DNA of 64,000 bases from Oscillospiraceae bacterium (GTDB lineage: Bacteria > Bacillota > Clostridia > Oscillospirales > Oscillospiraceae). Under the pieces are notes generated by a model. That model was not told where the DNA came from, did not search any database, and saw only the letters and a list, made by a program, of their open reading frames with translations. The position numbers were made by a program, and so were the translations under genes. Shown here piece by piece: positions 52,103-61,532 of this stretch. Positions within the stretch are counted from its first letter, which is position 1. The number at the start of each line of letters is the position of its first letter. The stretch is taken from NCBI GenBank assembly GCA_910575265.1, contig CAJTEA010000003.1, positions 124,001 to 188,000 on the forward strand, in the 5' to 3' direction.

Positions 52103-53338
52103 ATGCTGATTCAGAATGTATTCATTGAAAACGCGGCGGAATCCTCCGACATCCGGGTAACGGACGGCAGATTTGAGGAAATCGCCCCCCGCCTCGCTCC
52201 CCGGCCCGGCGAGGAGGTGCTGGACTGCGCCGGTAAGCTGGTCCTGCCCCCCTTTATCGAGTCCCATGTTCACCTGGATGCCTGCCTGACAGCGGGGGAA
52301 CCGGTATGGAACCAGTCCGGAACTCTTTTTGAGGGGATCCAGTGCTGGTCCCTGCGTAAGGAGACCCTGACCAAGCGGGATGTGAAAGAGCGGGTCCACC
52401 GGGCGGCGCGGATGCAGGCTCAACACGGAATTCAGTTTGTCCGTACCCATGTGGACGTTACCGACCCCAAGCTCACCGCCATGGAGGCCCTTCTGGAGCT
52501 GCGGGAGGAGCTGCGGGACACCATTGATATTCAGGTGGTGGCCTTCCCGCAGGAGGGGATTGACTCCTTCCCCAACGGCCGGCGGCTGCTGGAGGACGCG
52601 GTCCGAATGGGGGCGGACGCGGTGGGCGCCATCCCCCACTTTGAGTTCACCCGGGAATACGCCGTGGATACCCTCAACTTCGCGGTCAAGCTGGCCGAGA
52701 AATATGACAAGCTGGTGGACGTCCACTGCGACGAGATTGATGACGAGCAGAGCCGCGGGCTGGAGGTGCTGGCCGCCCGGGCCTACGAGTCCGGTTTAAA
52801 GGATCGGGTGACCGCCAGCCATACTACCGCCATGCACTCCTATAATAACGCCTATGTGGCCAAGCTTATGCGGCTGCTGAAGCTGTCTGAGATCAACTTT
52901 GTGGCCAACCCGCTGGTGAACACCCACCTCCAGGGCCGGATGGACACCTACCCCAAGCGTCGGGGTGTCACCCGGGTAAAAGAGCTGCTGGCCGAGGGGA
53001 TCAATGTCTCCTTCGGCCACGACGACATCGTCGATCCCTGGTATCCCCTGGGCACCGGCAATATGCGGGACGTGGTGTTTATGGGCCTTCATGTGTGCCA
53101 GATGATGGGCTATCAGGAAATTATGAACTCCTACAAACTGGTGTCAACAAACGCCGCCAAAACCCTTCACCTGGGGGACCTCTACGGCATCAAGACCGGC
53201 AACCCCGCCAGCTTTCTCGTTCTGGACGCGGACAACTTCTATAACGCTCTGAACCGGAAAAGCGAGGTGCTCTACTCCTTCCGCAACGGCCGCCTCATCG
53301 CCAAAGCCTCACCCGCCGCCCGGGAAATCCTGTTTTAA
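52103..53338 (+). CDS. codA: Cytosine deaminase
   Basis: A 411-residue metal-dependent amidohydrolase that turns cytosine into uracil and ammonia. Visible ligand and active-site motifs are FIESHVHLDACL (HxH), VDVHCDEIDDEQ (His and catalytic Glu), TASHTTAMHSYN and FGHDDIVDPWYPLG (Asp). Their order and the length match E. coli CodA. Paired with codB in one unit, closed by a strong palindromic terminator. Confidence 0.93.
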   Translation: MLIQNVFIENAAESSDIRVTDGRFEEIAPRLAPRPGEEVLDCAGKLVLPPFIESHVHLDACLTAGEPVWNQSGTLFEGIQCWSLRKETLTKRDVKERVHRAARMQAQHGIQFVRTHVDVTDPKLTAMEALLELREELRDTIDIQVVAFPQEGIDSFPNGRRLLEDAVRMGADAVGAIPHFEFTREYAVDTLNFAVKLAEKYDKLVDVHCDEIDDEQSRGLEVLAARAYESGLKDRVTASHTTAMHSYNNAYVAKLMRLLKLSEINFVANPLVNTHLQGRMDTYPKRRGVTRVKELLAEGINVSFGHDDIVDPWYPLGTGNMRDVVFMGLHVCQMMGYQEIMNSYKLVSTNAAKTLHLGDLYGIKTGNPASFLVLDADNFYNALNRKSEVLYSFRNGRLIAKASPAAREILF

Positions 53339-53342
53339 ACCG

Positions 53343-53372
53343 CCCCGGCACGGCGCGCCGTGCCGGGGTTTT
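53343..53372 (+). terminator. Terminator after codA
   Basis: A perfect 26-base palindrome (53343-53368) of CCCCGGCACGGCG type followed by TTTTC. Confidence 0.85.
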
Positions 53373-53424
53373 CACCCCTCTTTGGTTTCCGTTTAAAAAA
53401 AGAAAATTTTTTCAAATTTTCGTT

Positions 53425-53453
53425 GACAAACCATGTGCTTTCTGATAAGATAC
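53425..53453 (+). promoter_or_regulatory. Promoter of tRNA-Ala copy 1
   Basis: TTGACA and TAAGAT are spaced 17 bases, about 45 bases before the tRNA gene. Coordinates are accurate to a base or two. Confidence 0.65.
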
Positions 53454-53495
53454 TATTTGCGCTGAACAAGACGTCTTGTTTTGCGCGGTATATTT

Positions 53496-53571
<76 letters not shown>

Positions 53572-53593
53572 CTTTACAACTGAATAATAACGT

Positions 53594-53615
53594 GGGGGTA
53601 TAGCTCAGCTGGGAG
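53594..53615 (+). pseudogene. 5' fragment of tRNA-Ala (fragment A)
   Basis: The first 22 bases of tRNA-Ala, acceptor strand through the D-loop, are exact. The match ends at GGGAG and continues as CACACGTCACCAGT. No anticodon or T arm follows. It precedes intact copy 2 by 147 bases. A second fragment with the same break point lies at 61259. Confidence 0.85.
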
Positions 53616-53672
53616 CACACGTCACCAGTGAAACGGCCCCGATTTTGTTCCAAAAGTTCGCAAAATTAGCAG

Positions 53673-53701
53673 TTGACAACTCGCAAGAAATGTTCTATAA
53701 T
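53673..53701 (+). promoter_or_regulatory. Promoter of tRNA-Ala copy 2
   Basis: TTGACA (53673-53678) and TATAAT (53696-53701) are 17 bases apart. Confidence 0.75.
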
Positions 53702-53762
53702 ATGCCACGTTGATTGAAGAATCAGCGGGCAATGGTAAAAGAAAGTTCTGAAAAAAGTTCAT

Positions 53763-53837
<75 letters not shown>

Positions 53838-53838
<1 letters not shown>

Positions 53839-53880
53839 CAATTCGACCAAAAAAGCCATGGCTTTTTTGGTCGAATTTTT
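53838..53880 (+). terminator. Terminator of tRNA-Ala copy 2
   Basis: An 18-bp near-perfect palindrome (arms 53838-53855 and 53858-53875) followed by a T run. Confidence 0.85.
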
Positions 53881-53916
53881 ATAAAAAACTGAGGAATCGG
53901 ATACCTGCACAAAAAG

Positions 53917-53955
53917 GCCCAGAGCATACTCCAAAGTATGCTCTGGGCGTTCTTA
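53917..53955. terminator. Hairpin between tRNA-Ala copy 2 and the Mn-catalase gene
   Basis: A 14-bp stem GCCCAGAGCATACT/AGTATGCTCTGGGC with a CCAA loop and a short T-rich tail. It could end either flanking transcript. No gene is evident in the remaining sequence 53956-54091. Confidence 0.65.
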
Positions 53956-54091
53956 TTGGGTCAGCTGTGGCACTGCTTGCAGGCTGCGTTTTCGGCATAG
54001 GGGCGTATATGCGGGATAGCGGATGTTTCATTATAAAAGCAGCCGACTTCAGGATCATGACAAAAACATGATTCTGGAGCCGGCCACCTTG

Positions 54092-54757
54092 TCATTTCGA
54101 AAAATTGGGGGCGTTCACATCGTTCCCAGCGAAAGCGTTGGGGCCGGGATTGGACATGGAGAAGTACATCTTCGCCGCCTTAGTCGTGCCAAAGTCCCGA
54201 TTGGATCCGGTGTCCTGCACTTCGTTGAACGCGTCCCGGAACATCTGGTTGTGGGCCTCCTCCCGGTTGAGAAGAAAATCGATGGTTGCCCGTACCTTCT
54301 TGTCATCGATCTGGCGGTACAGGTACTCGTACACCACCTTGGCCCGCTGTTCGGAGGCGATGTTGCTGAGCAGATCGGCGCATAGGTCGCCAGTGACGGT
54401 CACATAGTCTCCCGTCCAGGAATAGCCGGAGGCATTGATGAGCCCTGGGTTCAGGCCAAGCAGGACATGGGTCTGGATCTCGCCCGCCTTGACCTGGTCT
54501 GCATCCACATCGTGGCCGTTGAGTAGGTTGATGGTCTGAGCCACCATTTCCATATGGCCCAGCTCCTCCGCCGCGATATCCAGAAATAAATCCTTAATCT
54601 TCTGATCCTTGATACGGAAAGACTGGGACATATACTGCATGGCGGCTTTCAGTTCGCCGTTTCCGCCGCCCAGCTGCTCCTGAAGCAAAGCGGCATACTG
54701 GGGGTTGGGACGCTCCACACCCACGGGATGGAACAGTGCTTTTTCGTGTTTGAACAT
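54092..54757 (-). CDS. Manganese catalase-like protein (CotJC type)
   Basis: A 221-residue ferritin-like protein. Metal-binding residues are seen in GELKAAMQYM, DIAAEELGHMEMVAQ (ExxH) and NREEAHNQMF (ExxH). This is the short CotJC form of Mn-catalase found in spore coats and in many clostridia, which breaks down hydrogen peroxide. CotJA and CotJB genes are not beside it. GAGGAGGT sets the start at 54757. It diverges from a short-chain dehydrogenase gene; both probably serve stress survival. Confidence 0.88.
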   Translation of the reverse strand: MFKHEKALFHPVGVERPNPQYAALLQEQLGGGNGELKAAMQYMSQSFRIKDQKIKDLFLDIAAEELGHMEMVAQTINLLNGHDVDADQVKAGEIQTHVLLGLNPGLINASGYSWTGDYVTVTGDLCADLLSNIASEQRAKVVYEYLYRQIDDKKVRATIDFLLNREEAHNQMFRDAFNEVQDTGSNRDFGTTKAAKMYFSMSNPGPNAFAGNDVNAPNFSK

Positions 54758-54882
54758 GGCAATACCTCCTCGTTTGTTTGTAGTTTTCCAACATTGGAGG
54801 AAAGTATGCCGGGAACTGTGGTTTACGCACCGCACTTTCTCCCTTCTCCTGCCATAAAATAGGCGGAAGGAGGGATTTCTTT

Positions 54883-55770
54883 ATGGAATGTCAGAACTGT
54901 CCCATTGGCCAAACCGCGCCCCACAGCTTTCCGCCCCAGCACCAAGACCAGCAGCCCGGTCTGGAATGTCAGATGAACCCACGCCCCATCTCAGAGTGCG
55001 CTCCGACCGGCCCGAAGCTCGCCAACCGCGTGGCCCTCATTACTGGCGGGGACAGCGGCATTGGACGGGCGGTGGCCTACGCTATCGCGAAAGAGGGGGC
55101 AAAAGTGTCCATCGCCTACTACGATGAAGATCGGGATGCCCAGGAGACCGCCGAACACATTCGCCAGTTGGGCGGCGAATGCCTGCTCCTGCGGGGCGAT
55201 CTGAAAGATCCGGCATTCGCCAAGCGCTGTGTGGAGCAGACGGTGGAGCACTTCGGTACACTGGACATTCTGATTAACAACCACGCCGTCCAGTTCATCC
55301 GGCGGAGCATCCTGGATATTACCCGGGAACAGCTCTCCCTGGTGTTTCAGAACAATGTGTACTCCTTCTTCTATCTGATCCAAGCCGCTCTGCCCCACCT
55401 CCACCCTGGAAGCTCCATCATCAACACCACCTCCGTCACCGCCTACCAGGGTCATAAGGATCTCATCGACTACAGCGCCACCAAAGGGGCCATCGTGGCC
55501 CTCACCCGTTCCCTGGCACTGTCCCTGGTGGATCAGGGCATCCGGGTAAATGCCGTAGCCCCAGGCCCCATCTGGACGCCACTGATTCCCGCGTCCTTCT
55601 CGGCGGAGGAGGTGCGCACCTTCGGCTCCAGCACCTCCAAGGTGCCCATGCTCCGGGCGGGCCAGCCCTGCGAGGTGGCCCCCTGCTATGTCTTCCTGGC
55701 CTCGGACGATTCCAGCTACATGACCGGGCAGGTGCTCCACCCCAACGGCGGCACCATTGTGGGCTCTTAA
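54883..55770 (+). CDS. Short-chain dehydrogenase/reductase (YhdF/YdaD type)
   Basis: A 295-residue NAD(P)-dependent oxidoreductase. A 45-residue N-terminal extension with Pro and Cys residues (QNCPIGQTAPHSFPPQHQDQ) precedes the fold. The cofactor loop is TGGDSGIGRAVA, the NNHA motif follows, and YSATKGAIVAL carries the catalytic Tyr and Lys. B. subtilis relatives YhdF and YdaD belong to the general stress response. AAGGAGGG precedes the ATG. The substrate is unknown. Confidence 0.87.
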   Translation: MECQNCPIGQTAPHSFPPQHQDQQPGLECQMNPRPISECAPTGPKLANRVALITGGDSGIGRAVAYAIAKEGAKVSIAYYDEDRDAQETAEHIRQLGGECLLLRGDLKDPAFAKRCVEQTVEHFGTLDILINNHAVQFIRRSILDITREQLSLVFQNNVYSFFYLIQAALPHLHPGSSIINTTSVTAYQGHKDLIDYSATKGAIVALTRSLALSLVDQGIRVNAVAPGPIWTPLIPASFSAEEVRTFGSSTSKVPMLRAGQPCEVAPCYVFLASDDSSYMTGQVLHPNGGTIVGS

Positions 55771-55850
55771 ATATTTGTCCGCCGGACCGCAAATACTGAA
55801 ACAATCAAACCATCAGGGCCGCGGCTTAGCGGTCCCGGAAAGGAACACAA

Positions 55851-57851
55851 ATGAGCAACCGTCTGAGCACGGAACGTTCCCCATACCTTCTCCAGCATGC
55901 AGAAAACCCAGTGGACTGGCGTCCCTGGGGACCGGAGGTCTTTGAGGAGGCAAAGCGCACCGACAAACCGGTTCTCCTGAGCATTGGCTACTCCACCTGC
56001 CACTGGTGCCACGTCATGGCCCATGAGTCTTTCGAGGACGAGACGGTGGCACAGGCCGTCAACGCCGCCTTCCTCCCCGTCAAGGTGGACCGGGAGGAGC
56101 GGCCCGATGTGGACGCGGTGTATATGGCGGCATGTCTGGCCATGAACGGCTCCGGCGGCTGGCCTTTGACCGTGCTACTGACTCCGGACCAAAAGCCCTT
56201 CTGGGCAGGCACCTATTTGCCAAAGGACCAACTCCTGCACCTGCTTAGAAAGGCGGCCCGCCTATGGCGGGAAGATCGGGCGGGAGTGCTGGTCACCGGG
56301 GACACCCTCACCGCCCATTTGCAGCAGGAGGGGCAGGCCCGCCCCGGCACACCCAGCCGGGAACTCGTCCGGCAGGCGGTTAGCCAGTTTGCCCAGAGTT
56401 ACGATGAGCGGTGGGGCGGCTTTGGCGCCGCACCCAAGTTTCCCACGCCCCATAATCTGATCTTCCTGTTGCGTTATGCCCAACTCGCCAAGGAGGAACA
56501 CGCACGGGAAATGGCCCTGCACACTCTAAACAACATGTATCGGGGTGGGCTGTTCGACCATGTGGGCGGTGGATTTTCCCGATACTCCACCGATCAGCAC
56601 TGGCTGGTCCCCCATTTTGAAAAGATGCTCTATGATAACGCTCTGCTGGCCCTGGCTTATACAGAGGCGTTTCAGCATACCCGCTGCCCCATCTACGGGA
56701 AAATCACCCGCCGCACGCTGGACTACGTGCTGCGGGAGTTGTCCGGCCCCCAGGGCGGCTTCTGCTGCGGGCAGGACGCGGACAGCGACGGTGTGGAGGG
56801 AAAGTATTACGCGCTGACCCCCGATGAGCTGGCTCAAGCGCTGGGCGGCGTGGACGGATTGCGCTTCTGTCAATGGTACGGCATCACCCCAGAGGGCAAC
56901 TTTGAGGGCAAAAGCATCCCAAACCTGCTGGGCCAATCCCAGTTTAATCAGGATCCGGAGGATATGGCGGCGCTGAGGGAACAAGTGTACGCTTACCGCC
57001 TGAGCCGGACAGCGCTCCACCGGGACGACAAGGTGCTCACTGCCTGGAACGGGCTGGCAATGGCGGCGTTGGCCCGGGCAGGGTTGGTGCTGGACGAACC
57101 CTGGTATCTGGACGCCGCCCGCCAGACGGCGGAGTTCCTTGCGGAAAAGCTTACCACCTCAGATGGCCGATTGCTGGCCCGCTGGCGGGACGGGGATGCC
57201 GCCCATCCGGGTAAGCTGGATGACTACGCCTTTCTTGCCTATGGACTGCTGGAGCTGTACAGCGCCACCTTCGATGCATCGTATCTCACCCGCGCTGTGG
57301 GACTGGCCGACTGCCTGCTGAAACTCTTTTTCGACGGAGAGCGCGGCGGCTTTTACCCCTACGCCTCCAATGGAGAACAGCTGCTGACCCGGACGAAAGA
57401 GGCATACGATGGGGCCATGCCGTCCGGTAACTCTATAGCGGCGCTGGTACTCTTCCGGCTGTCCAGGCTCACCGGGGAAATGCGCTGGCGGGAGGCGGCG
57501 GATCTCCAGCTGTCCTGGCTGGCGGGGGCGGCAGAAGGATATCCCGCCGGGCACAGCTTCGCTATGCTGGCCTGTTTGGAGGAGCTGTGGCCAACCGCAG
57601 AGCTGGTGATAACCGCTCAGAAGCCGCCAGAAGAATTGCGGGGCTTCCTTCGGGAAGCTCCCCGCCTGGGGCTAACGGTTTTGGTCAAAACGCAGGAAAA
57701 TGCCGGAACGCTGGCCGCCCTGGCCCCGTTTACCAAGGATTATCCCATTCCGGCACAGGGAGCACAGTATTACTTGTGCCAGGGCGGGGCCTGCGCTCAG
57801 CCGGTGGACAGCATACCAGAGTTAAAGATTTTTTCGGAGCAGAACCGCTGA
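55851..57851 (+). CDS. YyaL-like thioredoxin-domain protein (DUF255)
   Basis: A 666-residue protein. The N-terminal thioredoxin-like domain (residues about 1-165) has [20 protein letters not shown] with a CxxC pair and [12 protein letters not shown]. An (alpha/alpha)6-barrel similar to glycosidase folds follows ([46 protein letters not shown]). It is the bacterial counterpart of human SPATA20. The biochemical role is not established. AAAGGAAC precedes the ATG. Confidence 0.9.
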   Translation: MSNRLSTERSPYLLQHAENPVDWRPWGPEVFEEAKRTDKPVLLSIGYSTCHWCHVMAHESFEDETVAQAVNAAFLPVKVDREERPDVDAVYMAACLAMNGSGGWPLTVLLTPDQKPFWAGTYLPKDQLLHLLRKAARLWREDRAGVLVTGDTLTAHLQQEGQARPGTPSRELVRQAVSQFAQSYDERWGGFGAAPKFPTPHNLIFLLRYAQLAKEEHAREMALHTLNNMYRGGLFDHVGGGFSRYSTDQHWLVPHFEKMLYDNALLALAYTEAFQHTRCPIYGKITRRTLDYVLRELSGPQGGFCCGQDADSDGVEGKYYALTPDELAQALGGVDGLRFCQWYGITPEGNFEGKSIPNLLGQSQFNQDPEDMAALREQVYAYRLSRTALHRDDKVLTAWNGLAMAALARAGLVLDEPWYLDAARQTAEFLAEKLTTSDGRLLARWRDGDAAHPGKLDDYAFLAYGLLELYSATFDASYLTRAVGLADCLLKLFFDGERGGFYPYASNGEQLLTRTKEAYDGAMPSGNSIAALVLFRLSRLTGEMRWREAADLQLSWLAGAAEGYPAGHSFAMLACLEELWPTAELVITAQKPPEELRGFLREAPRLGLTVLVKTQENAGTLAALAPFTKDYPIPAQGAQYYLCQGGACAQPVDSIPELKIFSEQNR

Positions 57852-57869
57852 ACCACGAAACCACTTTGT

Positions 57870-57913
57870 GAGCAAATAAAAACCACCCCGTATGAGGTGG
57901 TTTTTATTTGCTC
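57870..57913. terminator. Bidirectional terminator between the YyaL gene and the 57-aa gene
   Basis: An 18-bp stem (arms 57870-57887 and 57896-57913) with A and T runs, suiting both convergent genes. Confidence 0.85.
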
Positions 57914-57914
57914 A

Positions 57915-58088
57915 TCAGTCATCGCCGCGCAGAAGGTTCTGCGCATAGTCCTTCAAGCTGGCAAAGGAATTGACACTGTCGGACCGGGTGCTGATCTGTT
58001 CCCTGGCGTAGTCCGGGAGGGTATCGAAATAGTGTCTGGCTTCCGGCTCGCTGCGCAGCAGGGCATTTAAATCCGAATAGTGCTGCAT
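57915..58088 (-). CDS. Small conserved-looking protein of 57 residues
   Basis: The frame begins MQHYSDLNALLRSEPEARHY and ends in NLLRGDD. It has GAGGTGAT nine bases before the ATG and is followed at once by a bidirectional terminator, both signs of a real gene. The product is acidic, helical and soluble, with no Cys and no signal peptide. Repeated small motifs (YFDTLPDYAREQI, SFASLKDYAQNLL) suggest a two-helix hairpin. Its place among peroxide and stress genes hints at the same response; nothing more can be said. Confidence 0.7.
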   Translation of the reverse strand: MQHYSDLNALLRSEPEARHYFDTLPDYAREQISTRSDSVNSFASLKDYAQNLLRGDD

Positions 58089-58240
58089 TGACAAATCACC
58101 TCAAACATATGGTTTGCGGACTATGGGGAAAGTATGCAGGCTATGGCAAAGCGAGAGCCACCTTTCTGAATTTTTTGGATAGACAGCTTTCCTGTGCCGT
58201 GTTATTCTATTAAGGTAATCTACCAGTGGGGGAATAGCAG

Positions 58241-58528
58241 ATGGATAGACATACGATCAAGGACTTAACGCTAATGCTGATGTACCTCACATCCTGGGAG
58301 GAGAGCCTCGTTCCGGGCATTCGGAAAAAGCCTGACCGAGCCGGGATATATCCGAAAGCCCGTCTGTGTTGGAAGGGATATGATTTTGACATTCTGAATG
58401 AGCTGACAGACGAAGGGTTGGTCAACGCCGGAGGCCGAAGCAAATCCGCGTCTTTCAACGCCGAAGGTGAAGCAAAAGCACTCGAGCTTTTGAACGCATA
58501 TGGAATTGAAATTGATACATCTGAGTGA
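58241..58528 (+). CDS. DUF6429-like small protein
   Basis: A 95-residue protein (LMLMYLTSWEE, RLCWKGYDFDILNELTDEGL, EGEAKALELL). The pattern is that of a small winged-helix family I believe to be DUF6429, often found near mobile elements. GGGGGA precedes the ATG. It is separated by 13 bases from the truncated HAD gene. Confidence 0.6.
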   Translation: MDRHTIKDLTLMLMYLTSWEESLVPGIRKKPDRAGIYPKARLCWKGYDFDILNELTDEGLVNAGGRSKSASFNAEGEAKALELLNAYGIEIDTSE

Positions 58529-58541
58529 CAGAGGTGCAGAC

Positions 58542-58688
58542 ATGGTCAAATCGGTTTTTATCGACTACATGGGTACCATCGTGGATGAACACAGTCCGGA
58601 GATGGCGGAAATTGTCCGCCGCATCTGTAAAGACAGCAATATCCATGACCCTATGGTCCTATGTTTGGGGTTGGGAGTGTTACGATGA
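58542..58688 (+). pseudogene. Truncated HAD-family hydrolase gene
   Basis: A 48-codon frame with a good GAGGTG site. Residues 1-37 (VKSVFIDYMGTIVDEHSPEM, EIVRRICKDS) match the first strand and helix of HAD phosphatases, with motif I present as DYMGT. The frame then turns into MVLCLGLGVLR and stops, where a full protein would need about 170 more residues. The stop overlaps the next start (ATGA). It is best read as a deletion remnant whose 3' part was replaced by the esterase gene. Confidence 0.6.
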
Positions 58689-59611
58689 AACGAACAAAAT
58701 ATCCGATCCATCCCGATTTTCAGAAGTGGGCGAACATGAATCCACCGCTTCATAAAGCCACAATTCCCGTGATGCAAAAGCTCATGGGCCTCCTCTTTAC
58801 AAGAGAACGCTCCACGGCTGATGTGACCGTGGAGCGGAAAGTCATTCCCGTGGGTGGCGGCACGATCCGGGCGCTTTGGTACTGCCCGAACGGCGTTGGG
58901 GAACACGCACCTTGTCTCTTGTATTATCACGGCGGCGGTTTTGTGCTCCCCGCCGCACTATATCATTACAGCCTGGCGAAGGAATACGCTCAAAGGGCGC
59001 ACTGCAAGGTGCTTTTTGTGGATTACCGCCTTGCGCCCAGGTTTCCGTTCCCAGCAGCGCCGGAGGACTGCTATTTGGCTTATGCGTGGGCTGCGGCCAA
59101 TGCCGGGGACCTCTCGATCGACACTTCCCGGATGGCCGTCGCGGGGGACAGTGCCGGAGGTGCGCTGGCGACAGTCGTCTGCCTGATGGCAAAGGAACGA
59201 GGACAGCTCATGCCGTGCGGACAGATGATGATGTATCCGGTTACGGGCATCGGCATGGAGACGGAATCCATGAAAAAATACACGGATACCCCTATGTGCA
59301 ACAGCCGGGATGCCGAGAAGTACGACAAATTATACAGGCCGGCCCCCTCTGCTGGGAAACTGGAATACGCTTCGCCCATCCAAGCGGAATCCCTGGCCGG
59401 TTTGCCTGCCGCGTATATCGAGACAGCTGAGTTTGACTGTCTGCGGGACGGGGGTATCCTCTATGCGGAGCGTCTGCGGAAATTTGGTGTTCCGGTCGAG
59501 CTGCACAACACGGAAGGAACGATGCACGGATTCGATATCGTGCTGGACAGCCCGATTGTCCGTAACTGTGTTGACCGGCGCACCGCATTTTTAAAGAAGA
59601 TTTTTTCGTAG
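58685..59611 (+). CDS. Alpha/beta hydrolase, HSL-type esterase
   Basis: A 308-residue hydrolase of the hormone-sensitive-lipase group. The oxyanion motif is LYYHGGGFVLP, the nucleophile is in VAGDSAGGALA, the acidic residue is likely in ETAEFDCLRDGG, and the catalytic His is in TMHGFDIVL. It should act on short acyl esters. The ATG at 58685 has GGGAGTG upstream and overlaps the truncated HAD gene. No signal peptide. Confidence 0.88.
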   Translation: MKRTKYPIHPDFQKWANMNPPLHKATIPVMQKLMGLLFTRERSTADVTVERKVIPVGGGTIRALWYCPNGVGEHAPCLLYYHGGGFVLPAALYHYSLAKEYAQRAHCKVLFVDYRLAPRFPFPAAPEDCYLAYAWAAANAGDLSIDTSRMAVAGDSAGGALATVVCLMAKERGQLMPCGQMMMYPVTGIGMETESMKKYTDTPMCNSRDAEKYDKLYRPAPSAGKLEYASPIQAESLAGLPAAYIETAEFDCLRDGGILYAERLRKFGVPVELHNTEGTMHGFDIVLDSPIVRNCVDRRTAFLKKIFS

Positions 59612-59623
59612 GTGGAAGATCAA

Positions 59624-61009
59624 GTGAACCGTAAAGAGAGACAGCAAGCCGCCTGGACGACTGCCGCAACTATCATGACTCTGGCCTGGCCCACCATCGT
59701 CGAACAGGTCATGCAGACGGCAGTCCAATACATTGACACTGCCATGGTAGGCTCCCTGGGCACCCAGGCCACCGCCGCCGTGGGGGCCACCAGCACCATA
59801 GCATGGTTGGTAGGCAGCACCTTTTCCGCTTTGGGCGTGGGTTTCCTGGCGCTGATTGCCAAAGCCTGCGGCGCGGGAGATCTGGAGGCCGCGAAAAAAG
59901 CGGCGGCTCAGACCTCCCTGGTGGTTCTGGTTGCGGGTATCTTCGCCACCATTGTCTGTACCGCCGTCAGCGGCATGGTCCCTGTATGGATGCAGGTAGA
60001 CCCCGCCGTCCAGGAGTTGGCCGGGACTTACTTTTTCATCCTTTACCTGCCCATGCTGTTCCGGTCTGCCTCAATCCTGTTCGGCACCGTCCTCCGGGCC
60101 GCGGGCGACACCAAGACGCCCATGTGGGTGGGGATCATTGTCAACTGCATCAATATCGTCCTGAATTTCCTGCTGATCTATGATACCAGAACCGTTTCCC
60201 TGCTGGGCCTCCGATTCGCCATTCCCGGAGCCGGGTGGGGCGTCACCGGCGCGGCGGCAGCCAGCGCCCTGTCCTACGTGTGGGGCGGTATCCACATCAC
60301 CTGGGTTCTCTGGCGGCACCCCTTGGTCTCGCCCAAAGGCATGAGCCTGAAACCAGACATGAGCATTCTGCGGCCCTGCGTAAAAATTGCTTTCCCCAAT
60401 ATGCTCCAGCGTTTTGGAACCTCTTTGGGGTATGTGGTTTTTGCCGCGATGATCAATTCCTTGGGTGAGGTGGCTACCGCCGCCCACACCATCGCCAACA
60501 CGGTGGAATCTGCCTTTTACATCCCAGGCTATGGGATGCAGACTGCCGCCGCTACTCTAGCTGGAAACACCTACGGTGCGGGGGACCGGAAACGCATGAA
60601 ATCCCTGGCCAATATGTTCCTGCCCATTGAGGTCGTGCTGATGATCCTTTCCGGTGCGGCACTCTTTTTCTCCGCCCCGCTCCTGGTTGGAATTTTCACC
60701 AAGAGCCGGGAGGTCATCACCCTGGGCAGCACAGTCCTGCGCATGGTAGCGGTCTCTGAGCCATTCTACGGGGTGTCTATCATTATGGAGGGGTTGATGA
60801 TGGGTGTCGGCAAGACAAAGGTGCCGTTTCTCTACAACATTACCGGGATGTGGTGCATCCGCATCCTGGGGGCCATGATCTGCATCCGTTTTCTGGAAAT
60901 GGGCCTTGTCTCCGCTTGGGCGTGCATGATTGCCCATAATATGCTGTTGTTTTGTTTCTATCTGGCCACGTTTGTAAGAGGAAGCTGGAACCCATTGAAT
61001 ACAGAATAG
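59624..61009 (+). CDS. MATE-family multidrug efflux pump
   Basis: A 461-residue membrane protein with 12 probable helices in two similar halves. Typical MATE segments are TLAWPTIVEQVMQTAVQYID, PMLFRSASILFGTVLRAAGD and FPNMLQRFGTSLGYVVFA. It would export cationic drugs or metabolites with sodium or protons. GTG 59624 is favoured, as AGGTGGA lies about eight bases upstream; a GTG four codons earlier is possible. It closely follows the esterase gene, probably in the same mRNA. Confidence 0.88.
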   Translation: MNRKERQQAAWTTAATIMTLAWPTIVEQVMQTAVQYIDTAMVGSLGTQATAAVGATSTIAWLVGSTFSALGVGFLALIAKACGAGDLEAAKKAAAQTSLVVLVAGIFATIVCTAVSGMVPVWMQVDPAVQELAGTYFFILYLPMLFRSASILFGTVLRAAGDTKTPMWVGIIVNCINIVLNFLLIYDTRTVSLLGLRFAIPGAGWGVTGAAAASALSYVWGGIHITWVLWRHPLVSPKGMSLKPDMSILRPCVKIAFPNMLQRFGTSLGYVVFAAMINSLGEVATAAHTIANTVESAFYIPGYGMQTAAATLAGNTYGAGDRKRMKSLANMFLPIEVVLMILSGAALFFSAPLLVGIFTKSREVITLGSTVLRMVAVSEPFYGVSIIMEGLMMGVGKTKVPFLYNITGMWCIRILGAMICIRFLEMGLVSAWACMIAHNMLLFCFYLATFVRGSWNPLNTE

Positions 61010-61039
61010 CTGACTAACGCATAAAATTCAAAAATTTCG

Positions 61040-61076
61040 CCGCCAGCATCGCACTTTGTGCGATGCTGGCGGTTAT
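61040..61076 (+). terminator. Terminator after the MATE gene
   Basis: A 15-bp stem (arms 61040-61054 and 61058-61072) with a TTT loop, followed by TTATAGTT. The region 61077-61258 is AT-rich and shows no gene. Confidence 0.75.
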
Positions 61077-61258
61077 AGTTGCTAAAGCAACCAAGCCAAA
61101 TCGCATATTTTTGGATTTACGACAAAATTTTAGGGGGTGTTTTACTGGTAACTTGGCAGGCACCTGACCGGGGGACCCCAATCTATTCTTTTCATAAGTA
61201 CTCAATTCCGTATAAATATGAATAGAATTGTAACTTTTCAAATATAAAAATCAGCGAT

Positions 61259-61280
61259 GGGGGTATAGCTCAGCTGGGAG
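61259..61280 (+). pseudogene. 5' fragment of tRNA-Ala (fragment B)
   Basis: The same first 22 bases of tRNA-Ala as fragment A, ending at the same GGGAG point. It continues CGCACAGTATCCAGT, which resembles the tail of fragment A (CCAGT then CCCC in both). It precedes intact copy 3 by 93 bases, with a CCCCTTG/CAAGGGG hairpin in between. Confidence 0.85.
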
Positions 61281-61373
61281 CGCACAGTATCCAGTAAGCA
61301 ACCCCACAGAAAATCGGAGAAAATCCGGTTTCAAAACTCCAAACCCCTTGCGACACAAGGGGTACAAACATGT

Positions 61374-61449
<76 letters not shown>

Positions 61450-61450
61450 G

Positions 61451-61494
61451 GTCAAAGTCCTGTAGCACAAGGGTTACAGGACTTTGACTTTTCC
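61451..61494 (+). terminator. Terminator of tRNA-Ala copy 3
   Basis: A 14-bp stem GTCAAAGTCCTGTA/TACAGGACTTTGAC followed by TTTTCC. Confidence 0.85.
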
Positions 61495-61532
61495 TTTTCC
61501 CGCTTTATCACGCCTGTTTTTCTAACGCTTTT

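Noticed and set aside
53594-53615. Reading fragments A and B as functional tRNA genes
   Set aside because: No anticodon stem, T arm or 3' acceptor strand can be formed after the D-loop.
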